This document shows positions 32,787-39,959 of a stretch of 64,000 nucleotides of DNA, piece by piece. Where the stretch lies: assembly GCF_001613325.1 (NCBI RefSeq), contig NZ_BDCD01000017.1, forward strand, positions 186,001 to 250,000, in the 5' to 3' direction. Origin of the DNA: Nocardia yamanashiensis NBRC 100130 (GTDB lineage Bacteria; Actinomycetota; Actinomycetes; Mycobacteriales; Mycobacteriaceae). The translations under genes were made by a program, and so were the position numbers. Each line of letters opens with the position of its first letter. Position 1 is the first letter of the stretch. Below the pieces are notes generated by a model. The model made no database searches, was not told the DNA's origin, and was given only the letters and a program-made list of their open reading frames with translations.

Positions 32787-34556
32787 ATGTACTACAGCAA
32801 CGGCAATTACGAAGCCTTCGCCCGGCCCCGCAAGCCGGCCGGAGTGGACCGGAAGACGGCGTGGTTCGTGGGCTCGGGGCTGGCCTCGCTGTCCGGTGCG
32901 GCGTTCCTCATCCGGGACGGCCAGCTGCCGGGCAGCAAAATCACCATTCTGGAGGAGTTGAAGCTGCCCGGCGGCGCGCTCGACGGGATCAAGGAACCCA
33001 AGAAGGGGTTCGTGATTCGCGGCGGGCGCGAGATGGAGAACCATTTCGAGTGCCTGTGGGACCTGTACCGCAGCATCCCGTCCATGGAGATCGACGGGGC
33101 CAGCGTGCTGGACGAGTTCTACTGGATGAACAAGGACGACCCGAACTTCTCGCTCGAGCGCGCCACCGTGAATCGCGGTGAAAGCGCGCACACCAAGGAC
33201 CTTTTCACGCTCAGCGAGAAGGCCCAGAAGGAGATCACCAAGATCTTCCTGGCCACCCGTGAGGAGATGGAGGGCAAGCGGATCGACGAGGTCTTCACCG
33301 ACGAGTTCTTCAAGTCGAACTTCTGGATGTACTGGCGGACCATGTTCGCCTTCGAGGAATGGCATTCGGCGCTCGAGATGAAGCTGTACCTACATCGCTT
33401 CGTGCACCACATCGGCGGGCTACCGGATTTCTCGGCGCTCAAGTTCACCAAGTACAACCAGTACGAGTCGCTGGTGCTGCCGCTGTACCGGTGGCTGCTG
33501 GACCAGGGCGTGACGTTCAAGTTCGACACCACGGTCACCGACGTGGATTTCGAGCTGAGCGGAAAGCGCAAGCAGGCCACCAGGATTCACTGGGTGTCCG
33601 AGGGCGTCGAGGGCGGCGTCGACCTGGGTCCGGACGATCTGCTGCTGATGACCATCGGTTCGCTGACCGAGAACTCCGACGAGGGCGACCATCACACCGC
33701 GGCCGTGCTGAACGAGGGTCCGGCTCCGGCCTGGGATCTGTGGCGCCGCATCGCCGCCAAGGATCCGGCGTTCGGCCGCCCGGAGGTGTTCGGATCGCAT
33801 ATCCCCGAGACGAAATGGGAATCGGCCACCGTCACCACGCTGGATCAGCGTATCCCCGAATACATTCAGAAGATCTGTAAGCGAGATCCGTTCAGCGGCA
33901 AGGTGGTCACCGGCGGCATCGTCACCGTCAAGGACTCCAGCTGGCTGATGAGCTGGACGGTCAACCGCCAGCCGCACTTCAAGCAGCAGCCCAAGGATCA
34001 GATCGTGGTCTGGGTGTACTCGCTGTTCGTCGACAAGCCCGGCGACTACGTCAAGAAGACCATGCAGGAATGCACCGGCGAGGAGATCACCCAGGAGTGG
34101 CTGTACCACCTGGGCGTCCCCGTCGAGGACATCCCGGAGATGGCCGCCAACGCCGCCAAGACGGTGCCGGTCATGATGCCCTACGTCACCGCCTTCTTCA
34201 TGCCCCGCAAGGCCGGCGACCGGCCCCAGGTGGTCCCCGAGGGCTCGGTCAATTTCGCCTTTATCGGCCAGTTCGCCGAAACCACCCGCGACTGCATCTT
34301 CACCACCGAATACTCCGTCCGCACCGGGATGGAGGCCGCCTACCAGCTCCTGGACATCGAACGCGGCGTCCCCGAGGTCTTCGCCTCCACCTACGACGTC
34401 CGCAGTCTGCTCACCGCCGCCACCCGCCTGCGCGACGGCGAACCGGTCCACATTCCCGGCCCGGAGTTCCTGCGCCGCAAACTGCTGGACAAGCTGGACA
34501 CCACCGAGATCGGCGAACTCCTCACCGAGTACGGCGTCATCGGCGGCAAGAAATAG
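32787..34556 (+). CDS. ohyA: Oleate hydratase (FAD-dependent)
   Basis: A 589-residue member of the oleate hydratase (MCRA) family. FAD-binding motif WFVGSGLASLSGAAFLIRDG; the substrate region includes GGREMENHFECLWDLYRSIPS (Glu and FAD contacts) and YNQYESLVLPLYRWL; the C-terminal FAFIGQFAETTRDCIFTTEYSVRTGMEAAYQLL closes the FAD site. It adds water to the cis-9 double bond of oleate to give 10-hydroxystearate, part of fatty-acid detoxification. ATG 32787 has ATAGGAG upstream. It ends at a strong terminator. Confidence 0.96.
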   Translation: MYYSNGNYEAFARPRKPAGVDRKTAWFVGSGLASLSGAAFLIRDGQLPGSKITILEELKLPGGALDGIKEPKKGFVIRGGREMENHFECLWDLYRSIPSMEIDGASVLDEFYWMNKDDPNFSLERATVNRGESAHTKDLFTLSEKAQKEITKIFLATREEMEGKRIDEVFTDEFFKSNFWMYWRTMFAFEEWHSALEMKLYLHRFVHHIGGLPDFSALKFTKYNQYESLVLPLYRWLLDQGVTFKFDTTVTDVDFELSGKRKQATRIHWVSEGVEGGVDLGPDDLLLMTIGSLTENSDEGDHHTAAVLNEGPAPAWDLWRRIAAKDPAFGRPEVFGSHIPETKWESATVTTLDQRIPEYIQKICKRDPFSGKVVTGGIVTVKDSSWLMSWTVNRQPHFKQQPKDQIVVWVYSLFVDKPGDYVKKTMQECTGEEITQEWLYHLGVPVEDIPEMAANAAKTVPVMMPYVTAFFMPRKAGDRPQVVPEGSVNFAFIGQFAETTRDCIFTTEYSVRTGMEAAYQLLDIERGVPEVFASTYDVRSLLTAATRLRDGEPVHIPGPEFLRRKLLDKLDTTEIGELLTEYGVIGGKK

Positions 34557-34561
34557 CACCC

Positions 34562-34594
34562 GTGCGGCCCGGTCCACAGCGGACCGGGCCGCAC
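34562..34594 (+). terminator. 14-bp perfect hairpin after oleate hydratase
   Basis: GTGCGGCCCGGTCC / GGACCGGGCCGCAC with an ACAGC loop, starting 6 nt after the stop codon. It has no T tract, but the stem is very stable. It closes the TetR-dehydrogenase-hydratase transcript. Confidence 0.85.
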
Positions 34595-34661
34595 CCGCCC
34601 CGGCACGCCTGGCGATCTTGTGTTACCCGATTCTGTCGCCGCCCCCGGCTAATCTGCCGAC

Positions 34662-35318
34662 ATGGTCAGACCCGAATCCGCCCTGCGCCGCCTGATGCGC
34701 GACACCGGAAAGCTGCTGGAGCCGTACGGATTTGAAGGCGACGGTCCGACCTGGGTCTGCATCCAGCCCGAAGGCGTGGCCACCGTGGGCCGCACCCGCA
34801 CCCTGCGCACCTGGACCGGCGGCCAGCAACTCCTCCGCTTCGGCTTGGAGCTGAACGCCACCCCCACTCCGTGGTGGGAGTACTGCAACTGGCGCAACGA
34901 GCAGCTCGCCCTCTCCCCCACCCCCGTGGAGTCCGCCACCGGACCCGGCTTGCTCCCCGACGCCCTGCCCCCGGAAACCACCGAATGGTGGTCCATCCGC
35001 CTGGACGCGGTCCAGCAGGGCCATGTCCGCCCGAGCGATATCGAATCCATCCGGGCCGAACTCCCGCGCCGGGTGCACGCCTACGCGCGCCGTGCCCTGC
35101 GCCTCCTGGAACCCGGCCGGTACCTCGAAGAGCTACAAGCCCTACCCGATCCGCAGACCGGCACCTGGGAAGCGATCGTCGTCCTGCTCGCCGACGAAGG
35201 CCCCGGGCCGGACCTCGAGCACGCCGTGGACCAACTCCTCCGCAGCTGCGCCGAAACCCCCGAATTCGCTTCCGACGTCATCGAATACGCCCAGGCGCGG
35301 GCGGCCGCTCGCGCTTGA
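34662..35318 (+). CDS. Hypothetical protein, DUF4304-like length and pattern
   Basis: A 218-residue soluble protein I do not firmly recognise. It starts LRRLMRDTGKLLEPYGFEGDGPTWVC, resembling the opening of DUF4304 proteins (helix, then 'LxPxGFxxxGxxW'). A Trp-rich middle (TPWWEYCNWRNEQ, TTEWWSIRLD) and an acidic C-terminus follow. There is no signal peptide or membrane helix. It stands alone between two terminator-like hairpins, so it probably has its own transcript. Function is unknown. Confidence 0.6.
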   Translation: MVRPESALRRLMRDTGKLLEPYGFEGDGPTWVCIQPEGVATVGRTRTLRTWTGGQQLLRFGLELNATPTPWWEYCNWRNEQLALSPTPVESATGPGLLPDALPPETTEWWSIRLDAVQQGHVRPSDIESIRAELPRRVHAYARRALRLLEPGRYLEELQALPDPQTGTWEAIVVLLADEGPGPDLEHAVDQLLRSCAETPEFASDVIEYAQARAAARA

Positions 35319-35332
35319 AGCCCGCGAGCGGC
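35304..35332 (+). terminator. Hairpin across the stop of the DUF4304-like gene
   Basis: GCCGCTCGCG / CGCGAGCGGC, 10-bp perfect stem with a 9-nt loop that contains the stop codon. Probably terminates the hypothetical gene ahead of the sigma factor gene. Confidence 0.6.
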
Positions 35333-35410
35333 GCCGATCTCCGGTACCCGTTGACACGACATCGAAGTACGGTGGTTGCGGAGATCGGCGGGCGAGCAGG
35401 AGGAGCACCG

Positions 35411-36310
35411 ATGACGGAGACGGCTGCCGGGGATGTCGCGGTGGCGGCGTTCTCGGCGCATCGGAATCTGTTGTTCACGGTGGCTTACGAGATGCTCGGT
35501 TCGGCCGCCGATGCCGAGGACGTCTTGCAGGAGACCTGGTTGCGGTGGGCGACCGTCGATCTCACCGCCGTGCGGGATCACCGGGCGTACCTGGTGCAGA
35601 TCACCAGCCGGCAGGCGCTCGATCGATTGCGGAGCCTCGGCCGCCGCAAGGAGACCTACGTCGGGCCGTGGCTGCCCGAACCGCTGCTGACCGCGCCCGA
35701 CGTGGCGGACGACGTCGAGCTGGCCGACAGTCTCTCCACCGCAATGCTGTTGGTGCTCGAGACCCTCGCCCCGACCGAACGGGCGGTGTTCGTGCTGCGC
35801 GAGGTCTTCGATGTGCCGTACGAGGAGATCGCCGCCGCCGTGGACAAGACGCCCGCGACCGTACGGCAGATCGCGCGCCGCGCCCGCCTGCACGTCGATG
35901 CCCGGCGGCCGCGGGCGACGGTGTCGGCGGCGCAGACCCGGACGGTGCTGGAGTCGTTCCAGCGGGCCCTGGAAACCGGGGACCTGCAAGGCATGTTCGA
36001 TGTGCTCGCGCCCGACGTGGTGTCGATGAGCGACGGCGGCGGGATCAGACAGGCCGCGCTGCGGCCGATCACGGGCGCGGACAATGTGGTTCGGTTCCTG
36101 CTGGGCGGGATCGCCAAGACCGCGGCGGCGATCACCATCGACCACATCGTCCTCAATGGCGGTCCGGCGCTGCGCTTCCGCGTGAACGGCGAACTGGACG
36201 GCGTGCTGGCCGCCCGGGTCGAAGGCGACCGCATCGTCAACCTCTACTTCGTGCGCAATCCGGAGAAGCTCACTCGCCTCGAAGCCGAAATCCCCCTCGC
36301 CATCCACTGA
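35411..36310 (+). CDS. ECF41-type sigma factor (SigJ-like) with SnoaL-like C-terminal domain
   Basis: A 299-residue ECF sigma factor. Sigma-2 region: RNLLFTVAYEMLGSAADAEDVLQETWLRW; sigma-4: LAPTERAVFVLREVFDVPYEEIAAAVDKTPATVRQIARRAR. The extra C-terminal 120 residues form a SnoaL/NTF2-like regulatory domain with the ECF41 hallmarks DGGG (198-201) and RNPEKL (282-287, compare NPDKL). ECF41 factors are controlled by this fused domain and not by a conventional anti-sigma factor, and usually target an adjacent oxidoreductase gene; an SDR gene follows at once. Strong AGGAGGAG ribosome site. Confidence 0.93.
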   Translation: MTETAAGDVAVAAFSAHRNLLFTVAYEMLGSAADAEDVLQETWLRWATVDLTAVRDHRAYLVQITSRQALDRLRSLGRRKETYVGPWLPEPLLTAPDVADDVELADSLSTAMLLVLETLAPTERAVFVLREVFDVPYEEIAAAVDKTPATVRQIARRARLHVDARRPRATVSAAQTRTVLESFQRALETGDLQGMFDVLAPDVVSMSDGGGIRQAALRPITGADNVVRFLLGGIAKTAAAITIDHIVLNGGPALRFRVNGELDGVLAARVEGDRIVNLYFVRNPEKLTRLEAEIPLAIH

Positions 36311-36331
36311 ATTGTGACGCCGGACACATCC

Positions 36332-36358
36332 TGTCACGCCCGGCGGCGGCCGTACGTC
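36332..36358 (+). promoter_or_regulatory. ECF41-type promoter of the SDR gene
   Basis: TGTCACG (36332-36338), exactly 16 nt, then CGTC (36355-36358), 9 nt before the SDR start codon. The published ECF41 target consensus, from memory, is TGTCACA-N16-CGTC; only the last base of the -35 element differs. It overlaps a GTGAC/GTCAC inverted repeat. Confidence 0.78.
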
Positions 36359-36366
36359 TGGTGGGC

Positions 36367-37110
36367 ATGACGAACACGAACCCCACCACCGCACTTGTCA
36401 CCGGCGCCAACAAGGGCCTCGGCCTCGAATCGGTCCGCCGGCTCGCCGCCCAGGGCTGGACGGTCTTCCTCGGCTCCCGCGATGTCGCGCGCGGACAGGC
36501 GGCCGTCGACAAGCTGGCAGCCGAGGGCCTCACCGCCATCCTGGTCCCGCTCGACGTCGCCTCGGACGAATCCGTGGCCGCCGCTGTGGAATTGGTGCGA
36601 CAGCACACCGACCGCCTGGACGTCCTGATCAACAATGCGGGCTCCCCCGGCAAGGGCACCAACCCCGCCGAGGTGACCATCGAGGAGATCCACGCCGTCT
36701 ACAACACCAACGTCTACGGCCCGATCCGGGTCACCAACGCCTTCCTGCCCCTGCTCCAGGCCTCGGACAACCCCCGTGTCGTGATGGTCTCCAGCGGCGG
36801 CGGTTCGTTCGCCGTGGTCACCGACCCGAGCCAGGCCTTCTCCAAGATCCACGAACTCGGCTACAGCTCGTCGAAGGCGGCGCTCAATATGGTCACCGTC
36901 CGCTACGCCCAAGCCCTGCCCGGCATCAAGTTCAATATCGCCACCCCCGGCGAGGTGGCGAACCGCAAGTTCGCCGCCACCGATATGAACAACAACACCG
37001 GCGCCCTCACCGTCACCGAAGGCACCGACTCGTTCCTCCGCCTGGCCACCCTGGAACCCGACGGCCCATCGGGCATCTTCATCGACCGCCTGGGCCCGGT
37101 GGCGTGGTAG
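36367..37110 (+). CDS. Short-chain dehydrogenase, probable ECF41 target
   Basis: A 247-residue SDR. Cofactor loop TALVTGANKGLGLESV, LDVLINNAG, the catalytic Ser in VVMVSSGGGSF and the active-site YSSSK (YxxxK). Substrate unknown; often annotated as carbonyl-reductase-like. It lies 56 nt after the sigma factor gene, with its own ECF41-type promoter between. Its 3' end overlaps the convergent membrane-protein gene by 32 nt. Confidence 0.92.
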   Translation: MTNTNPTTALVTGANKGLGLESVRRLAAQGWTVFLGSRDVARGQAAVDKLAAEGLTAILVPLDVASDESVAAAVELVRQHTDRLDVLINNAGSPGKGTNPAEVTIEEIHAVYNTNVYGPIRVTNAFLPLLQASDNPRVVMVSSGGGSFAVVTDPSQAFSKIHELGYSSSKAALNMVTVRYAQALPGIKFNIATPGEVANRKFAATDMNNNTGALTVTEGTDSFLRLATLEPDGPSGIFIDRLGPVAW

Positions 37111-37711
37111 CCGCTCGCTTCCGGTCCCGATCACGAAGGGCGACAACGGTCACCACGATCGCCAAGCCGAGAATCAGCCCGCCGGCGACGAACGCGAAGG
37201 GCATCAGCACGCTCCACGCGAGCGAGGAGCCGATGCCCGAGCCGACCGCCACGGTCACGCGGTCGCTGCCGATCGTGGTGAGCCGGTAGGTGCCGTCCTT
37301 GTCGGCGTGGAAGGTGAACGTGGCGCGCCCTTCGTGCGAGTTCACCTGGTAGCTCAAATTGGTTTCGTAGGTGTGCAATTCGACGGGTTTGCCGATCGGA
37401 TCGGTCAGCGTGACCACCGCCTGCTGCAACGGATTCGACTCGCTCGCACCGGTGTACTCGTAGTACCCCGTGTAGTCCCGGCCCGCCGCCAGATGCAGAT
37501 CTCCGACACCGGGCACGGGGACCCGCTGGAAGCTGACGACCCGGTCGTCCATTCCGGTGAGCCCGGTGAAGGCGACCACCATCGCCCCGATGATCCCGGC
37601 CAGGATCACCGCCACCCCCGCGCCGACCCACCAGAGTGACGGGCGCACCTGCTGCGGAAGCCGCTGCGCTGGAACCGGATAGCGAGTCGGGTAATAGCCC
37701 GGTTGTGACAT
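37079..37711 (-). CDS. Small membrane protein with two transmembrane helices
   Basis: A 210-residue protein of unknown family. A Tyr/Pro-rich N-terminus (QPGYYPTRYPVPAQ) is followed by a helix at about 27-51 (WWVGAGVAVILAGIIGAMVVAF), an outer beta-rich domain of about 110 residues (TGYYEYTGASESNPLQQ, HADKDGTYRLTTIGSDRVTVAV) and a second helix (LMPFAFVAGGLILGLAIVVTVVAL), ending in Arg/Pro. The pattern fits a sensor or envelope protein, both ends inside. No motif gives a function. Confidence 0.7.
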   Translation of the reverse strand: MSQPGYYPTRYPVPAQRLPQQVRPSLWWVGAGVAVILAGIIGAMVVAFTGLTGMDDRVVSFQRVPVPGVGDLHLAAGRDYTGYYEYTGASESNPLQQAVVTLTDPIGKPVELHTYETNLSYQVNSHEGRATFTFHADKDGTYRLTTIGSDRVTVAVGSGIGSSLAWSVLMPFAFVAGGLILGLAIVVTVVALRDRDRKRAATTPPGPGGR

Positions 37712-37737
37712 CTACGAACGCTCCGTGGGGGCCGGAG

Positions 37738-37813
37738 TGGATTTTTGCTCCACTTTGCGAGCCATCCTGTCAGGAAACCGACGGTGGAGGGGTGCTAGTG
37801 GAGCAAAACTCCA
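37738..37813. repeat. 17-bp inverted repeat between the membrane protein and DUF397 genes
   Basis: TGGATTTTTGCTCCACT (37738-37754) and AGTGGAGCAAAACTCCA (37797-37813) are complementary at 16 of 17 positions, 42 bp apart. Each arm also contains a smaller palindrome (AGTGGA-N7-TCCACT; TGGAG-N5-CTCCA). The 114-nt gap could fold as a large hairpin or hold paired operators for the promoter of the 37079-37711 gene. Confidence 0.6.
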
Positions 37814-37825
37814 TGTTCCAGATGG

Positions 37826-38020
37826 TCAGTGCTGCCAGATGCCGCTCCGCAGGAAGACGTCCCACTGCTCGCCGGTGAACCACAGTTCGGGGCCGTGGCC
37901 CACCTGCGTCGAGTCGCGGACGCCGACCGCTTCCGCGTCGAGGTAGACCTCCACACACTCGCTCTGTGTCGCCGATCTGGACGACTTGAACCAGGTCCGG
38001 ATGGGTGGATGGATGCTCAC
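37826..38020 (-). CDS. DUF397 protein
   Basis: A 64-residue DUF397 protein: the WFKSSRSATQSECVEV start, GVRDSTQVGHGPELWFTGEQWDVF and a short tail are the complete family pattern. DUF397 proteins are actinobacterial partners of the XRE/DUF5753 regulators (the WhiJ-type pair) and can behave as antagonists of them. The start overlaps the regulator stop by 4 nt (38017-38020), the usual organisation. Confidence 0.93.
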   Translation of the reverse strand: MSIHPPIRTWFKSSRSATQSECVEVYLDAEAVGVRDSTQVGHGPELWFTGEQWDVFLRSGIWQH

Positions 38021-38916
38021 GCCGCGTACTCCTTCGCCATGGCGGACACCAGTTCCCGGGTGTCTTCCTCACTCAGTGCCACCTGCTGAATACCCGCGAT
38101 CGCCGCGCGGCAACGCTGGATCACGTCGTCGCGCTCGAGGTACAGCGCTCCGTCGGCGCCCTCTCGGTAGACGACGGGTGGATCGACCAGGTTCCTGGGC
38201 AGCCGGGGGAATTCGAGCAGGGAGAACGATTGAATCACGAGCCCGGGATGCATGCCTACGGTAAACGGGACGACCCGTATCGAAATCCGCTCGTGCGCAC
38301 TGGCTTCGGCCAGATAGCCGAGCTGTTCGGACATGACACGCGGCCCGCCGGGCTGATGATGCAGCACGGCCTCGGACAGCAGGGCTTCGAGACGGAACCC
38401 GGGATCGTCCAGCCTGGCCTTGCGGCGCATGGCAAGTTCCAGCAGTCGCTCCACACCGACCGGTGACAACGACGGATCGTTCGCCCGAATGATCGCGCGC
38501 CGGTATTCCGGAGCCTGGAGTAGGCCCGGCACCATCACGAGTTGATGCGTGGTCATATGGTCGGCCCCATCCTCCAGCCGCAGATAGTGCTGAAGATGCG
38601 GTGCGAACAGATCGCTGTACTGCTGCCACCAGCCCTTGTGCGTACCTTCCTTTTTCGCCACCGCGGCCTGCCGCCGTATCTCGTCCCACAGCTCGAGTGC
38701 TTCCGCGCGCTCGCCGTCGGTCACCTGATACAGATCCAGCAGCACCGAGATCTGCGGAGTGGTGATCTTGGTTTGTTGTCCGTTTTCCAAACGATCCAAA
38801 GTCTGCGGAGAAATCTCGATACGCGTTCCGGCCGCCAGCAATGGCCGTTTTGCACGTTCTCGAAATGTCCGCAAAAGCCGACCGAATGCCCTTCTCGGGA
38901 TAGTAGATCCGGCCAT
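38017..38916 (-). CDS. XRE-family HTH regulator with DUF5753 domain (WhiJ-like)
   Basis: A 299-residue regulator. The N-terminal XRE helix-turn-helix includes EISPQTLDRLENGQQTKITTPQISVLLDLYQVT, and the C-terminal two-thirds is a DUF5753 ligand domain (FAPHLQHYLRLEDGADHM, HQLVMVPGLLQAPEYRRAII, VPFTVGMHPGLVIQSFSLLEF). Such proteins influence development and secondary metabolism in streptomycetes. It pairs with the overlapping DUF397 gene. Divergent from it are two short frames that may belong to the same module. Confidence 0.93.
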   Translation of the reverse strand: MAGSTIPRRAFGRLLRTFRERAKRPLLAAGTRIEISPQTLDRLENGQQTKITTPQISVLLDLYQVTDGERAEALELWDEIRRQAAVAKKEGTHKGWWQQYSDLFAPHLQHYLRLEDGADHMTTHQLVMVPGLLQAPEYRRAIIRANDPSLSPVGVERLLELAMRRKARLDDPGFRLEALLSEAVLHHQPGGPRVMSEQLGYLAEASAHERISIRVVPFTVGMHPGLVIQSFSLLEFPRLPRNLVDPPVVYREGADGALYLERDDVIQRCRAAIAGIQQVALSEEDTRELVSAMAKEYAA

Positions 38917-39043
38917 ATCGTTAGCCTCGCTATCCGGGATGCTCCCTGGTGAATGCTCCGCATTGGGCCTCCATCATATTTCGTTGAGATCGCGTTGTGA
39001 ACGTTCCAATTCCTCGAAGCTGGGTGTCTACTAGGAGATGTCA

Positions 39044-39283
39044 ATGAACCTTCACCAGCAAGGAGTGGTCGTAATGCATTGGGAGACATGGGCACTCGTC
39101 GCACTCAGCGCGTTCTGCGCCGCAATTTCGATTTGGATATTCATCGGCGACTATTTAAACAACCGGTCGGACGGTGATGCCCGATTTCTCCGACTCTCCC
39201 TCACCGGAGGCGGACACATCGACATTCCGGCCAATTCCCGCCGAGCCGGACACCGCCAGCACGCCCAACACCGAGCCGGGTGA
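39044..39283 (+). CDS. Small single-span membrane protein, unknown
   Basis: A 79-residue frame with an AGGAG site before ATG 39044; an internal ATG 39074 also has AAGGAG and would give 69 residues. One membrane helix (TWALVALSAFCAAISIWIFIGDYL) precedes a polar, His/Arg-rich tail. It is divergent from the XRE/DUF5753 regulator and just ahead of another short frame. I do not recognise the family; support is the ribosome site plus the clear helix. Confidence 0.5.
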   Translation: MNLHQQGVVVMHWETWALVALSAFCAAISIWIFIGDYLNNRSDGDARFLRLSLTGGGHIDIPANSRRAGHRQHAQHRAG

Positions 39284-39289
39284 AAAGCG

Positions 39290-39517
39290 ATGGTTTACAC
39301 GGTTTCCCGCATTCGGCACGAACGCCTTCCGCAGGATTCGCAAGCGTTGACATACTCCAGATCCGTCCAGGCATTGATGTTCCCCCACCGGAATTGCGTT
39401 GCGGGGCAGGGCACCACGCCCGCCGCCTGCGGCGCCCGGGCGCAGCTCATGGAGATCGCGGCAGCCGCCGGCTGGCCTTGGATCCACGAGATTCCCGATA
39501 CCTCACCCGCCGGTTAG
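39290..39517 (+). CDS. Small hypothetical protein, 75 residues
   Basis: Starts 6 nt after the stop of the small membrane protein and ends 1 nt before the start of the DUF4333 gene, so it fits a compact three-gene run. The sequence has two Cys (RNCVAGQGTTPAACGARAQ) and no membrane segment. It might be a tiny regulatory or phage-like protein near the WhiJ-type pair, but I see no diagnostic motif and it could be non-coding. Confidence 0.35.
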   Translation: MVYTVSRIRHERLPQDSQALTYSRSVQALMFPHRNCVAGQGTTPAACGARAQLMEIAAAAGWPWIHEIPDTSPAG

Positions 39518-39518
39518 C

Positions 39519-39878
39519 ATGCGGGCTGTGAAGAATTCCCTCCGCCGCACCGTCGCGCTCGGCATCCTCACCGGGATCGCCACTCTCACAGCATGTCTCA
39601 CGTCCGGACCGGCGGCCGGCGAAACCCCGGGACTGGACCTGGGTTCCTTCCAGCCCACCGAATACTTCAACCAGGCGAGCGTCGCCGACGGGATCACCCG
39701 GGTGCTCAGGGACAGCTACGGCATTACCGAGGTCGCCGATGTCCGGTGTCCCGAACGGATGCAGGTGGTCGTCGGGGCCAGGTACGAGTGCACGCTCACC
39801 CGGGACGGCGTGCCCAAGACCGTCACGATCGAGGTCACCAAGTCGGACGGGACATACGAGGTGAGTCGTCCGCGTTAG
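39519..39878 (+). CDS. DUF4333 lipoprotein
   Basis: A 119-residue exported lipoprotein. Signal with lipobox GIATLTAC, and a DUF4333 domain: a VADGITRVLRDSYGI helix, VADVRCPERMQVVVGARYECTLTRDGVPKTVTIEV. This domain is widespread in mycolate-containing actinobacteria on the outer membrane face; its role is unknown. A GTG at 39528 is an alternative start. Confidence 0.82.
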   Translation: MRAVKNSLRRTVALGILTGIATLTACLTSGPAAGETPGLDLGSFQPTEYFNQASVADGITRVLRDSYGITEVADVRCPERMQVVVGARYECTLTRDGVPKTVTIEVTKSDGTYEVSRPR

Positions 39879-39959
39879 CACGGACCGGCATGGGCGGGCG
39901 TTTATCCGGTGTTGATCGAATAGGCGGTGTGGCAACCGGGACGGCGGTATGTTTCGCGC

